Assembly (NCBI GenBank): GCA_033063855.1
Contig: CP093830.1
Span: 6,696,854-6,760,853, forward strand
Direction: 5' to 3'
DNA: 64,000 bases
From: Smittia aterrima
Lineage: Eukaryota > Arthropoda > Insecta > Diptera > Chironomidae
The position numbers and the translations under genes are program-made. Shown piece after piece: positions 36,324 to 50,530 of the stretch. The notes under the pieces are model-generated. The model had not been told where the DNA came from. It worked only from the letters and a program-made list of their open reading frames with translations, and made no database searches. Numbering within the stretch: position 1 is the first letter of the stretch; every line of letters begins with the position of its first letter.

Positions 36324-39300
36324 GAAGCTTCTCATGCTAATCGAATTACTTTAACATCATGATGTGAGCTGCTTGAGCTTGAAGCATCTTTCAAACAATT
36401 TAATATTTGTATAAATTTTGTGTAAGACGAAACTCCCACTTGTTGCCGATGAAGAAGAGGAAAGGAAAGGATCTCGAATATATAAAAAGTCTTTTGAGAG
36501 ATTAAAACGCTTCGTAGTTGTCGACGAAACGATGAAGCTTCTTCTGCAATGTATGATGTGAAGGAAAAAGTGAAACAACAACAGCACAATAGACTCAAAC
36601 CGAAGCATTATAATCTGAGAGTCAACAAGTGTCCTTCTCCGCTACTAAATCCTTATTTTCTATAACAACAAAGCATTTTCGTACAGAAAATAATCGCAAT
36701 GAAATAAAACATAATGAAAATAAATTGCTTCGTGTAGTTCCGATTCACTCAAAGAATGAAAAAAAAAGAAAGAACGAGGCATTGAATAAATTATCAAGGA
36801 GATGTCTTGTCTTGTCGTTTATTCGACCAAGTATCGACAAAGCGATACGCAGACAATAGCATACCATTACGAAATAAAGTTGTTCTTGAATAAATTACGA
36901 TAAGGCTCTGACATATGATGGCCACATGATTGTCCTCGGTCTCCCCGTCCTTCTGTTTATATTTTTTTTCTTTTCAGGGAAACACTTTTTATAGCGAAGT
37001 AAAAGCATGTGTTGCATTCTCTTAACCTTTAATGCTTCACCCTCGTACAAACGTGAGCCATAAACTTAACTGAGGAGCATTAAAATAAACGGTCGAGATA
37101 TTTTCCCACAATTACTGACAAGACTTGCTCCGTGAAGCTCAGAGTGTGTTCGATTATTTAATTAACTTTGTTTTATTGCTGTTTATTGTAATTAATTGTA
37201 AACGAGGATTTGTTTCACCTTTTTTCGCTTTTGCTGATGTAATTTGAGGATTTTCAGATTCATTCGTTCGAGCCTGGAGTGAGAGGAATGTTGAAAAGGG
37301 TTGAAATGAGATATCTTGAAGAAATGTTTCCTTGGTTAACTAATCAGCACATTAAATCATGAAATCAGACGATGAATAAAGAAAAACCTCGTGATTAGGA
37401 AACTTTCCTTCTTCATCTCCAAGCAATTACGGTTTTTCATCTTTAAGACTCCATCAAGATATCTCCCGTCTTTCAAGAGGTTCTCGCTCAATTTCCAACC
37501 TAATTTGTTTTCCTCCCTGACTTGAAATCTCTTTTGAGCAGCTACCTACTTTATCAATTTCAACGGAATCAAATAAATGAAGAAAGAACATTTTGTGAAG
37601 AGAGATTTAGTACGATTTTATAATTGAAATAATTTCTTTTTTATTTCCTTTCCAATTTTAATGGCGAGGGTGGCGCGGAATTTCTTTTTTTTCAACACGC
37701 TTATTCCTAACAGCAAATGATTTCCAAACTTTCTAATAATATTCCATTTAAGAGGAGTTCATACCTGCTTTAGCCTGCCATTCGAAGGCTCCTCTCCTCC
37801 TTCTCATCAAAATATTAGAATTACAAAGAAATCTTTTTCTAGACGAAAAAAACTTTGAACAATCTCGCGAAGGCGGCGAGGCAGCGGTTGGAGAAGCATA
37901 CGCTTCCTTAAATTGTATAAGTGACATTTTGATGAAAATTCTTTTTCCTTCTATCACTCATAACTTTCTGTCGTCGGTTCTCGAAGCAAAAAAAAAATAA
38001 AAAAGAAGAGAGAAATATGAAATGACATTAAGAAAAATTTAATATTCAGTTTGGGGAAAGTTTTTCTTTTTCTTGGTTAGGTAGATTAGCTTGGTTTATC
38101 GTTCTCGTTGAAGTTTCTCATTCCGAGGGGAGAGTTTGATTTAATTTTCATCGGCCACTGTTTATGCATGCAAATGCTCAAGGTGAGGGCAAAAATTAAG
38201 CGAGCGTGCTGCATGATGTGACAATTTGCGAGCGTCTTTGTTAATCAACTGTAACGTGATTGTCAGTGACCTCTCTTTAGGATGAGGGAGAAGTTTATTA
38301 ATGTTTGAAGTCTTCACCAACTTTCGATGATTTTTAAAAATTCCAACTTCTCAAAAATGCAAATCTAATCGACCGTAAAACTCTGCTCATTGTTTCCTTC
38401 TTTAAAAATAAGTTTGACAACGTCACGATTCGCGTTTATAAAAACTTGCGAAAGAAATTTTCATAATTGATTTGATTAAGCGCTGTCATTTTATGTTTCG
38501 CCTTGCAAAGGGCAACGAGACAGATTTGAGAAGTGAATTTAATTTCTTTTCATTGCAAACATTGCCGCAGAGAATCTAAGAAAGTAATTTCAATCTCCAA
38601 TCTAAAGTACACATGGAAGCGAATTAATAAAAATATTCTAAGACTTTGTAATCTTCGCTTTGATCTCTGGCATCCTCGAAACGAAATGTACAAACCTCAT
38701 TAAGCACAAAATGAATTCTTGGCGTACAAGTGATTAACCTGTGCATATTTTTTTCGTTTGATTTTTACGAGAAATTTTCATCAAAAACTCGCTCCGAGGA
38801 ATTAAATCCGTGAAAGTGAAACTCATCTGTTTAAGAAGCTGAATGCGAGTTTCTTTTTAATGTTTTATTCAAAGCAGATATAAAATTACATAACATAATT
38901 ATTCTCGGAACGCATTAAGACGATTCGGTTTTCTTCTTCCTAAATTATAAGGCTCACTGCGAAAGTTGGATTAATTACACGTTACGTGCGATGATATGTC
39001 GAGTGTTTGATTTGGAAAGCGCTGGAGCGTTGTTAATTCTCATTTAGCATCATCGCGATGTGATTTACCAGTTAAAGTCTTCACTAATATGATTTCTGAG
39101 TGATGGGAAATTTTGTGACAATTCAACCCCTCAACGAATGAGGAAAGATTCAAACACATATCTCTTAATAATCTACTTCTAAGCTATGCTCCTCGAAGCA
39201 TATTCGAGCGACGACACTCGAAGCGATGCGGAAAATCTTCCTCAACGTATCAATTTCACTGCCAACACTTGAAGATGGTTGTTCATGAAAAAAAATCTGC

Positions 39301-40121
39301 ATCTATGGCAACAATTTACTTCCAGTGACTAGAGATTACGCTTCTTGCTCACTTATACAACACTTTATGATTCTCGAGAGGCGGAAAAAGAAAACTTTTC
39401 TGCTCAATCGGATAAAATATTTTATAATTCCTCAATGATTTAAATTCATTTCCCTCTCCAAACTTCAACAAATGATGAACTTGTTACACACTTAAATGAA
39501 GACAATCAGATTACAGATTTACATGACGATCGGAATAATTTAAGGAGCAACTAGATTTCATCGAATAATGATTATAAATTCATTCCATTATCTTTAATGT
39601 CATTATTAAGTTGGGGGAGAGAAATTTTCTTGTAAACATCAAGCGAGAGACGGAAGATTGGAAATCACGAAGAATTAAAATTCTTTTCACGTCCAAGTTG
39701 CAATAAAAAAAATCCTTTCAACTGCTAAGTGAACAATTAATTTCGATTGAATAGCGATTGAAGGAATTTTTATTGGAAAGTTGCAATGATTTTTATGCAA
39801 GATGCATTTTCAATTGAATTCATTTCACAGATTCTTTTTTTATCGTTTGGCTTCTTTTGATGGCGATGAGATTTTTCATCAGGAAAATAAAATAAAAATT
39901 GTTCAACATTAATTTATGAAATGACTCAAGCATTGACTCAACATTCTTACTCGAAATGATTCATGTCAATGATGAAGTTCAAGTAATTTTTCCCTCTCAT
40001 TTGAGAGTTGAAACGAAGTGAAATATCTTTTGTGAACAGACACAAATAAAGGAGTAGCAATTTTTACAATATTTTTTGAAATTTTATTTTTTGACTAGTA
40101 AATAAACAAAATCTACCTAAA
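36324..40121. other. Non-coding region between the KLF gene and Mtl
   Basis: About 3.8 kb without a supported exon. An AATAAA at 36703-36708 is a plausible KLF 3'-end signal. The rest is AT-rich with short chance ORFs. Confidence 0.4.
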
Positions 40122-41142
<1,021 letters not shown>

Positions 41143-42537
41143 ATCAAGCTATCATCGACATCAATACTCATAAAGATCAACAAGCACTCACCAAATTGAA
41201 TCCAACAAAACCTTTTTTTTACTAATGAGTCCAGAAACATTTAAGTTGACGTAATAAGACTAGTTGAAGTCATTCATCACACTGTGAATGCCATAATCAA
41301 AAGCATTTCTAAGCTCAAACCCTCCCAATCACTCTGAATTTAGTTTTAATTTATTTCTGTTTTCCTATTCTGTTTAAAGTAGAAGACATTCGATTTAAAT
41401 TTATGCTTGAAAACTTCGCATATCGTCAAATGGCCATATTTAGGACTTAAGTCAATGAAGGTCTTTTCATTAATTAATTTATTTTGATAGAATCAAGCGC
41501 CATGACCACATCTAGTTAAAACAATTATCCAATTGAGACATTCTCACTTTTGCTGAAAGAATTGTTGGCTCAAAAAGTCTTTTGCGAAATCGCTAGAAGA
41601 GATAAACGACGTTTTTACTTTTAGTCTATTCTTTATTTCTTCCTCCTCTCTCTAATCTCATAAAAAGCATTAAACTAAGTAACATCAGGAAGCCATCAGA
41701 TTACGATTCGTCTGACAAAACTCATCATCCACATTTGTGAGTTATCGACTCAGACGAGTCATCATTGCGCTTTTAATTTCAAAATGTGCTAAACTTGATT
41801 TTTGTTTCTCAAAGAATATCATGTACTGACAAATAAGTTTTCTTCTTCTTTCTCAACAAAGAGAAGACAATGAAACATATTGGAATCTAACTTTATTGCA
41901 TTTACAATCTGTTACAATCTCATTTTTATCATTATATGCTTTTTTTCTAATAAATACTAACAGCTAACGTTTATTGTGAAAATGAAAATAAAATTGATTT
42001 TAACAAAAAAGAATAAATTTTTTATTTAGATTGTGAAAGGACAGCGGCTTCTGAATCTGAAGCGACAAGATATTTCTATGCAAAGAAAAGAAAAGTTTTT
42101 ATAGAATTGGAAGTTTTGTCGAATATATTTCAAACTTAGTTTTTGCTTCTGTGGAGCAAAACGAACAACAACTTCTAAATGACGAAATAAATGAAAACTT
42201 TTCTTGTTCGAAAAGTTTCTATATTTTGAACATAATGATTCGCGCGACGACTAAAGAATGTTGCTGAATTAAGTTTTTTCAAGTGTGAAAAAGCTGTTCA
42301 GCATCGAAACGATTGACATTCTCTATAAACTTGCAAACAATCACACTTCCCTTCCACTCATCGTACGTTAGCTAGCTCGGCTTTCTCTTTTTCGTTTGGA
42401 TTTTGATCCTAATGAAGCGTCGTGTGATGAGCTGAAACAGAATTTATCGAAGTCATGCATAAGTTAGTTACATGAGATGAGGGGGATGCGTTTAAAATGC
42501 TCTGAAGGGAACGGGATGGAATGCTTTGCCGGAGTAT
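41143..42537. other. Mtl 3' flank
   Basis: No coding exon seen. AATAAA at 41949-41954 is a candidate Mtl poly(A) site, which would imply a 3' UTR of about 0.8 kb. The small minus-strand gene then ends tail-to-tail with Mtl. Confidence 0.4.
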
Positions 42538-42934
42538 CTAAGGATTCTTTTTTGTTTGGCTGGGTTGCAAACACTCCTGCAAAAAGGGAATAATTTGTTG
42601 TGAATTCAGAATGCGAAAAATAACTTTTAAGCATTTCTCAAGAACCCAACACAACTCACATGATGATACATTCCGAGGGAAGCGATAAGCTCGTCGATAG
42701 CGTGTAAGGCTTTGAGCGCCAACCGACGCTTTTCGCGTAGTATCCACTCGACCACATCTAAAAAGTTTTCATGAAAATTCAAAACACAAATAAAATTCGT
42801 CTCGCGACTGATCAAAAGATTAAGCTAAGGCTGACACGTGGTGTTGTCCATTTGTTTTGCTTTTTTAATTAGCTAAAGTTGTTCTCCGACTTTCACTTAC
42901 GTGACATGGTGAGTTCGAGCAGCGTGTTCGACAT
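42538..42934 (-). CDS. Candidate small 56-residue protein in three exons
   Basis: Exons 42934-42901, 42757-42660 and 42576-42538 (171 bases, 56 residues), each joined by good splice sites (C|GTAAGT, CTTTTTAG|, |GTGAGT, TTTTTGCAG|) with consistent phases. The protein starts MSNTLLELTMSHVVEWILRE. It continues through a Lys/Arg- and Leu-rich helix-like stretch (KRRLALKALHAIDELIASLG) and ends ECLQPSQTKKNP. It has no signal peptide or recognised domain. The composition reads as real protein, not as AT-rich noise. It lies between Mtl and tau. The intron before its last exon is similar to a tau intron. It could be a separate gene, or exon 3 could be an alternative tau end. I do not recognise the family. 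Confidence 0.5.
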
Positions 42935-44072
42935 TACTTTGTCGCTATGATAATTTTACCCTTGAAGCCTTTAATTTATCTTCAACCTCAACTGCGCCAT
43001 TCTCAAGTATTTCTCGCGCTTCATGCACAAGTGACAGCTTTTATTTGGCACATACTTGAACATACTTCGAGTCTATCTCTACATTAGCGTGGCTAAGTTT
43101 TCGTTCTCGTGAGCCTTAAACTTTTTACTTGACTGAAAGCTTAACAACCAAAGAAATGTTTTACGACATAATCAAAAACGAAAATGTTCATGTCTCAAAA
43201 ATACTGCAAACTACGATTAAAAAGTGAAAAATGTTTTTAGTTTTTGGTCTTTTCAACTTTTACTTTTATTTGTGTGACATTCAAATTTGTTTTCTTTCTT
43301 TTATTTTTGTGTAAAAAGAACAAAAAAAAAATTCTTTTCCAATGCAACTCAAAACGATTTGTAAATGGATTTCAACAGGATCAACGAACACTTTTTGTTT
43401 TATTTGAGAAGAGGACAGTTTCGCTATCAGAGCGAGGAAGGAAAATCATCAACACACTCGTAATAACAATCATCAAGAATTTAAAGAAAATCTAACAACT
43501 GATTATTGAATTAAATTCAAGTTTTTTCATTGCAAAAGTGATTAGTTTGTAATCTTAGAAATCTCCCGTTGAAGGAGCCAAAGCAAACACACACAACAAA
43601 AGTTCACTTCCAGATGAAGTCTTCAAGCTTTTTTTTTTCAACATCAAAAGAATTTATTTTTTCGATGCCTGGGCTTTCAGGTCACCGAGAGTTGATTCGA
43701 TCCATTTCGCTATTGGAATGCATTTTTTTATCAAATTTTTTAGTTTTGCTTCATCGAAAAACTTTACATTTCATGTTCGTTCAATCAAAGCTGAGTTGCC
43801 AATTTATTGAAGGCTCGCTAACAAAGTTAAATGTTTTGATCTTTGCTGAATATTATTGTGACTTTGAACGCTTAAATTTTTATAATTTTTTGTTTTGTTT
43901 GAGTAGGAATTTTGTTTTCTTCTCAAGTGCATCTAGTAATTCAGAGATTAAAGAGTATGCTTGACTTCTTCGGTCTCCCGATAAATAGAAAATGACTATC
44001 AAAAATTGTTTTTCAATGCAGATAAGTTGAAAAGTTGGTTGGTTGCAAGAAAAATTAATAAATCGCTGCGAT
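42935..44072. other. Non-coding region between the small gene and tau
   Basis: No supported exon. The plus-strand ORF at 43569-43964 is long, but it is AT-rich, has no motif and lies in probable tau 3' UTR. It probably arises by chance. Confidence 0.4.
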
Positions 44073-47000
44073 TTAAAAATTAACTAAATCAGTATCAGCT
44101 AAATTGTCAGTGGATGGATCGCCAGATTGGAGTGAGCTCTGTGGATTAAGATTTGTTTTGTTTGTTTCAATATTTTTTGGTTTCTATTCTAGTTCACTCT
44201 AGAAAATCAAAAATAAAAAAAAAAGAGAAATTAGGAAAATTAAATAAAACTGAAGAGTGAAGGCTTGGCTTGTTCGAACTCGCCTCGATTTTCGCAGAAA
44301 TCTTTAAGCAAACAGAAGTCAAGCCTTCAGAAACTTATTCGTTAAAAACACTTCGCTCAATCAACACAAAAAGAAAATCTCAAAATAAAACCAAACGAAA
44401 AGAAATCAACTTACGAAGTTCAAGAAAAAATAATTCTTAATAAAATTTGTAAACATATTCCGGCTAAAGAAAGTCGAAAGGAAAATCAAAAGATAAAATC
44501 GTGGTTTTACTGTTTTTGCGAAAGCAGCTTTTAAAAGCTGTGACGGATTGAAAAGCGTGTTTCGTTAAGAGAAAGTTAAATCATTCACCTGAGCTCCAGG
44601 AGATATTGGGATCGAGTGATCGATCTGCTTCAAATATTCCTTATCATCAAAGATCTTCTTCTCGCCGCCTCCAGGTCGATGCTTGACGTTGTCCAACGAA
44701 CCGACTTTGCTCTCAGCTTTCACATCAATCTTCTGGGAAACGATCTGTGAATATTTCAATTCGATAAGTTTCTTTAAGAGAACTCTTCGTGCGATGGAAG
44801 AAAAAATTGTGAAACATTTCAAACATTTAATTGAAAGATTAAAATGCAAACTTCAAGCATTGAATTTAGTGCAAATGTTGACTTTGCGATTTGTGCACTA
44901 AAACTTCTTCCACATTCGTCAATTCAAACAAACTACTTACGCTTGTCTTAGCTCGCTCTTCACGTGCCTTAAATTATATCAAAATTTGGAATTCAAAATT
45001 GTTTTTGTGGAAAGTAAATAAAAGTTAGGTCAACTACTCAAATGAAGGAAAATTATTTCCATGCTTTTGTTAATAAAGTTTACACTTTCGTTAGCTTGAC
45101 TCTAATAAGTTTCAGATTTCACTTTCATGCGAATAAAAAAGCCGTAGCGTTAATAAGTTATTTAGAGAGCTCATTCTAAGGCAAATATTTCTAACTTCTC
45201 CGTAAAGCATTTCCTGGAAATGTGAGTACATAACATACCTTAACGTCTCCGCCTCCTGCAAAAAAGAAAAGCAAACAATTTGTTGTGAATTCTGAATGCG
45301 AAAAGTTATTTTTTCGAGAACTAACCAGGCTGATAAGTCATGTTGTCCTTTGATCCAACTTTCGGCTTTGCCCGTTCTTTGAAATCTGTTTTAATTTCCA
45401 TGATTCTCTTATCTCCTCCGCCTTAAAAAAAGTGAATTTAATTATTTACTTTTTGTAATCAAAAGAAGATTAGATTAGAAGTTACCTGGCTTGTGATTTG
45501 CATTTTCCAACGAGCCGATCTTCGATGTTGCAGTCCACGAGAGTTTCTGACTGATGATCTAAAACAAAACAAATTGCGTGAGCAAACAGTTTATTTTTCG
45601 CGACATGCCTCTTTCGTGATTCCTCAACGTAAATTGGTGATTTGCTTATCGATGCGTAACTCATATCGATGTTACACATGAAAATTTTACGATCGATTGT
45701 TTTGTTGAGCTGGGATCAATCAGAGATTTCAAGGTCGCTTACCTTCTTGTCACCGCCTCGAGGAACATAAGCTGAGTTCTTTGCTTCAATTCTAGAAGCA
45801 CCTTTGATGTCGACCTTTCTCGACTCGATTTTTACGTTGCCGCCACCTTGAAAATCAATTAACACTTTTAGTCGTAGAAGAAACCGGTAAAATTAAAAGA
45901 AACTCACCCGGTTTGTGATTTGCATTCTGCAGAGATCCAATTTTCGACTGTGCCTTCTTGAGATTAGGAGAAGGAGCGTTTCCAACTTCAATCTTATTCA
46001 TTGGAATTTCTGAAGTGAAATGAAAACAAATTTTTTTATGATAAGAATAAAAAAAAGTGTTTGCGCGCTGCTTACTTTTGATAAGAGGTTCAGGTTGATC
46101 TGTCTCTGGACTAACTTTCAGTGATAGTCGCTGCTTAGATGTGCTTCTTGATCTTGTCTTGGGTGTAATACTAGCTGGACGTGGTTGATAACTCGGAATC
46201 TTTGACGGTGACTTCAATGGCGAGTTCGGAGAATTTCCATTTTTTTCCTACGACGCGAAAAACAATTTTTACGTTTTCTCGTATAATTATTCTGACGTAA
46301 AACAACAAAAAGGCAAACGAATCTTTTTTTTTTCACAACGAGAACTCCTTTACTTTTAATGTTTTTCGTTTTCGAGACTCTTGCATTTAGAACAGTTCTA
46401 ATCGTAGTCAAACACGAATATATTTGCGACTCTTTTGATCGATCAACGCAAATAAACTGGGAACAGAAAAGTCAATAAAACTTTTTGTGATCATTTTGAC
46501 GATGTTTTTGGTTGCGTTGATCAGTGAGGTCGTCTCGTAAACGACAAAGAAACCACACCCGAGCCAAAAGCGATACATCAGTTAGGAAAGAAACAAATCA
46601 AGCATCAAATTAAGCTAATAAAGATCGTCTCGTAGAAGTGTGTCGATGGAGACCGCGGACTGAAGATAAACAAATCATTTTATTTAAGCTATTGACTCAC
46701 CTGAAAGTTCTCATCAACACCGCTATCGTTATCACCTTCTAGAAGAACGGGTTATAGCGTTAATTAATAAGCAAGTATCTCTCAAGTCGATAAGATAAAT
46801 AGTCATTTGCTGATGTATGATGATTTCTTTTAGCGACAATTGTACAATTTTTATGGATTATTGATTTTTCGAATTAGAATTGTTTTGTGTTTCGGGAAAT
46901 TTATTTTGCAAAATCCGGAGAGAAACGAGTTCATAATGAGCTGTCGTAGAAATAAAGCTTCGTGACTTGAAGTTCATCCTACAACATTCGTCATGAACCA

Positions 47001-48743
47001 CTTGAGTTTCGAGTGAATCGATAGAAGAACTTTATTTTTTTTTTGTGTCTTACTTGATGGTGATTTATCGTATGCTGACTTCTTGTTCTCCGCGTTGTTC
47101 AAATCAAGTTTCACTGAGTTCCGTCGGATTTGATTCCCAACAGGTTTCGACTCTTCAGAAGTTTTCTTCTGATCTGGCGTTGATTTAATTGTGGATTTCT
47201 GGTTCTGTGTGGTTTGTTGTGGTGTAACGTGTTCTGAATTTGTTTTCTTCTGCTCCGGAGCAGGTCCACGCTGCGCTTCAGTTTGTCGCTGAGGTTGCTG
47301 CTGTGGATTCATCTTCGGCATTTGCTTTTGCATTTCGTCAACTGTTTGCTTTGGAACTCCTCCGTTTGTTTGGTTCGCCGGCTTTTGACCTCTATCAATG
47401 CTTTCCATCTGGTCTCGTGCTGTGTCGTAATTACTCGGACTTTGACGGCTCATTTCATGTTTGTTGCTGTCCAATCTTTGCTGTTGATTCATCGGCATGT
47501 TCGAAGTTATTTTAGGCTCAGGCGATTGCGAGTTGTTCGATCCCATTCCCGAAGCTGGTCTCGATGGAATCGAATGGTTGCTGTCCCTTCTCTGCATCGG
47601 AGGCGCAACAGCAACAGGAGCTTGTTGCGCGGGTGGTCGTTGTGGGAGTTGAATTGGAGGCATTTGATTGAAATCTTGCATAACGCTCATTCGACGTTTA
47701 CCTTGAGCTTCAACTGGCTTCGGCTTTGGAGGCTCAACAGGATTTTGTTGAACAACTGGCCTCGTCTGTGGCGTAACCATTCGTCCAATAACAACATCTT
47801 CATCGTCATCGTGATTGATCGGAATGTCATTGTTGTTGGTCGTGAATGTTCTTTCTCGACTAATTTCCGACGTCATATTTGGATTTTGTTGCGGAGGCGG
47901 AGGTCGCACGATATTTTGAACTGGAACTTGAGGCCTTGGTGGACCTTGTGGACGAAACTGTGCTTGATCTGGATTTGCGAAATTTGGTGGCCTTTGAAAT
48001 TGTTGTTGCTGCAAAGGCGGAGGACGAAACTGTTGCTGCTGCTGTTGTTGCTGTGGATTCCCTGGAATCGGTTGACGAATCTGTGGATTGCCGTTTGGTG
48101 GTGCAACGTTTCTAATCAACGGCTGTTGTTGATTAGGATTCACTGGCGGTCTCACAAGAGGATTTCCTTGTGGAGGTCTCACGAAAGGCTGTTGACCTTG
48201 TGGATTCTGCTGAAAGTTCTGCTGACTTGGAACTGGTGGTCGAAATCCTTGAGGCGGCGGTTGCTGTTGCGTTGGCCTCGGCTGGAATTGCTGCTGTTGT
48301 TGTGACGGATAGTTGGGCGCCTGCTGAACGTTTCGTTCGATCGGCTTGCTATTAATATTTGATGTGTTTTGTGGACGGATATTCTGTGCTTGTATGTTCG
48401 GTTGTATTGGATTTGATTGATTTTTCTGAATTCCTGAGTCAGGCTGAGATCGCGTCTGTTTTGTTATCGAAAGCAAAAATCGAGAAGTTCTTCGTTATTG
48501 GGAGAATGATTAGTTCAAGTTCAAAAGCGTGATAACTGTGCCGAAAACTCTTCGTTCATATTTCCACAATGCGTGATTTGAAAGCATCAAAATTTTCTTG
48601 ATTTATTTACAAGTTCGATTGCGAATTAGATTCTTTCGTGTCGATGAGAATTCTTTCTTCCTATTTTTCACTTGAAAGCTCTTTCATTGCCATTAGAATT
48701 TTGAAAAATGCCAAAAAGGATTTCTTACCATTGCTGGATCCAT
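44073..48743 (-). CDS. tau: Tau, microtubule-associated protein
   Basis: Twelve coding exons: 48743-48729, 48455-47054, 46738-46701, 46247-46076, 46009-45908, 45846-45743, 45558-45486, 45421-45326, 45255-45239, 44967-44941, 44732-44589, 44138-44073 (2256 bases, 751 residues). It binds and stabilises axonal microtubules. The first exon encodes only MDPAM. A 467-codon exon rich in Pro and Gln forms a projection domain. A Ser/Pro/Arg region follows (about 486-545). Five tubulin-binding repeats then occur at about 564-590 (SKIGSLQNANHKPGGG), 594-616 (degenerate, AYVPRGGDKK), 622-646 (SKIGSLENANHKPGGGDK), 654-673 (KVGSKDNMTYQPGGGDVK) and 690-720 (SKVGSLDNVKHRPGGGEKK). The last 21 residues come from the exon ending at TAA 44073. 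An alternative acceptor at 44198 would end the protein with SELE. Upstream 5' UTR or alternative first exons were not located. Confidence 0.94.
45239..45255 (-). other. 17-base microexon of tau
   Basis: Encodes the GGGDVK end of microtubule-binding repeat 4 (with one base from exon 8). The acceptor TTTTTTGCAG and donor GTATGT are clear. Because 17 is not a multiple of three, skipping would shift the frame, so inclusion should be constitutive. Confidence 0.85.
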
Positions 48744-50459
48744 TTTAATTCTCTAACTTTCTTTAATCGTTAAACTCTCAAATTTATTATCAAGAAACTA
48801 AAACAATTTTCTTTTATGAGATTTTGCGGAAAAGTTTCATTAATTTTTCACTGAAACCTTTCACTCGGAAGGAAGAAAACAAAAATCAAAGAAAGCCTTG
48901 TCACGGCGCTTTTGTCTGGCGTATCCACTTGAGCTTGTAATCCCACTGCGACTGAAGTTTTGTTCTGAGGCTCGTTGAGTCGCTATTATTATCCAAATTG
49001 AGCCACTTTTATGCTTACACGAACAATAAAGACTTTACACGTTAGAATTAGCTTTGCACTGGAAACAATTTGATTTTTATCACCGCCACTCGTGTGCTTG
49101 CGAAAACTTATTTTTTCGTTCTTCTATTCAGAATATTTCCATGCGATTATATCACTGAAAGTTCCCTCGGAATACAAGAGAGAGCCCAACTGTTTCAATG
49201 CGCTTTCAAAATAAATCTGCGATAACCGAAAGTTTCTGTTCGAGCTTTTCTGGCTTTTAGTCGCATTGATCAAGCTAATCCGGCATGAAAAGACAGAATA
49301 TTAACTGAAAATGCTTCGTTTTGCTTTTGATGACCCATTTTGTAACATCCACAAAGCTTTTCAATATGTTTGATCAATGCCAGATGGAAGAATAAACTAT
49401 TTATTTATTACTTTTGGGCTTCGTGAAAAAGGCAAACTTTCATGTCTCTCTCACTTTGTCGTCGCTTGTTTCGAGACTGTTTTGATTGCTGCTGAAATTA
49501 TTCAACGCGACCTTGAGAAGCTTTCTTTTCTCCTTCGATCAACAGGGAAATGTTTATTTTCCCTCCTCGATTGGGTTGAGTTTAGAAAAGTAGACTTCAC
49601 CTCGTCAGCTAATTCGACTTCTGCACATTTTCCCTTTCAATTTGGGGAAGGCAAAGCTATTTGCATTGACGAAAGAGCGAGTCTAAATTATAGGAAAATC
49701 GAAATCGGGACATTCCTTCGTTACACTAAACTTTCCTTTCCTGCTTCTCGCTTTTTTCCCTTTCAGTTTTTCTCTGATGAACATCACGCATGATTTAAGT
49801 ATTTGAATGAAGAAAACGACATTCCTTGACACGTAAATCAATAGAACAAAGGAGCTTACACAACAAAAAATCAGTCGCTAAGTGGCCTCAAGGTGTGCAC
49901 GATCGTTAAACATGTTCCATCACAACTAATTGAAAGGATTTTTACGTCGCTCGCTTTAGAGGAGATTAGTGTGGATATGTTTAGTCAACAAATGGCGCCA
50001 AGACATGAATCTGCGAGCTCATAAATGTGAAATAATAAATTGAGAAATTGAGAGGATCGTGACAGTAAAACTTAATTAAACAAAGAATTCGTGACGTTGA
50101 TTTGAAGCTATTAAAAAAGTAAACATGTGACGACTCTGCGAGAACGCGAGCAAAGAGTCAAACAACTTTTAATTAGCTTGAAGTTTCAATTATGCTAATT
50201 ACAAGAATTCATTGCTTCGTTTGTTAACTCTTGGCGAGTTAGTAAGTAGCTGAGAGCTGTCATGTCAACAAATGATGCTTTGAAGTTGAATTTACTTGTC
50301 AGTGACCTTAGATTGAGTTGAGAAGAATTTGATGAGAGGAAATTTAAATTTGAATTGTTGAATTGAATCTTCTACCTGCTCGAAGGGAGCGTGTGGACTC
50401 TCGTGAGACACTCTTGGAGGTAGAGGAAGTTTAGCTCAATTCGTTTTAAACAGAAAGAT

Positions 50460-50530
50460 TCTCTCATGGCGAAACTGAAAGCAGTTCGTCTTCTAAGTAG
50501 AAAGTGTGGGTTCGAATCCCAACGAAATAT
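50460..50530 (+). pseudogene. tRNA-Arg(UCU)-like relic or tRNA-derived element
   Basis: A perfect B box GGTTCGAATCC (50509-50519) sits in a TGTGGGTTCGAATCCCA arm. Upstream are an anticodon-loop-like CTTCTAA and an A-box/D-arm-like TGGCGAAACTGAAAGC. The order resembles eukaryotic tRNA-Arg(UCU). The acceptor stem pairs at only about four of seven positions and the anticodon stem is weak, so this is not an intact tRNA. It could be a decayed tRNA gene, the head of a SINE, or a stand-alone TFIIIC site. Confidence 0.35.

Noticed and set aside
43569..43964. 131-codon plus-strand ORF near the tau 3' end
   Set aside because: Phe/Ser/Leu-rich low-complexity sequence without domain or splice evidence; lies in probable tau 3' UTR.
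47283..48305. 340-codon plus-strand ORF rich in Leu, Arg and Trp
   Set aside because: It is the antisense shadow of the Pro/Gln-rich tau exon; CAA/CCA-type codons read backwards give open Leu/Trp frames.
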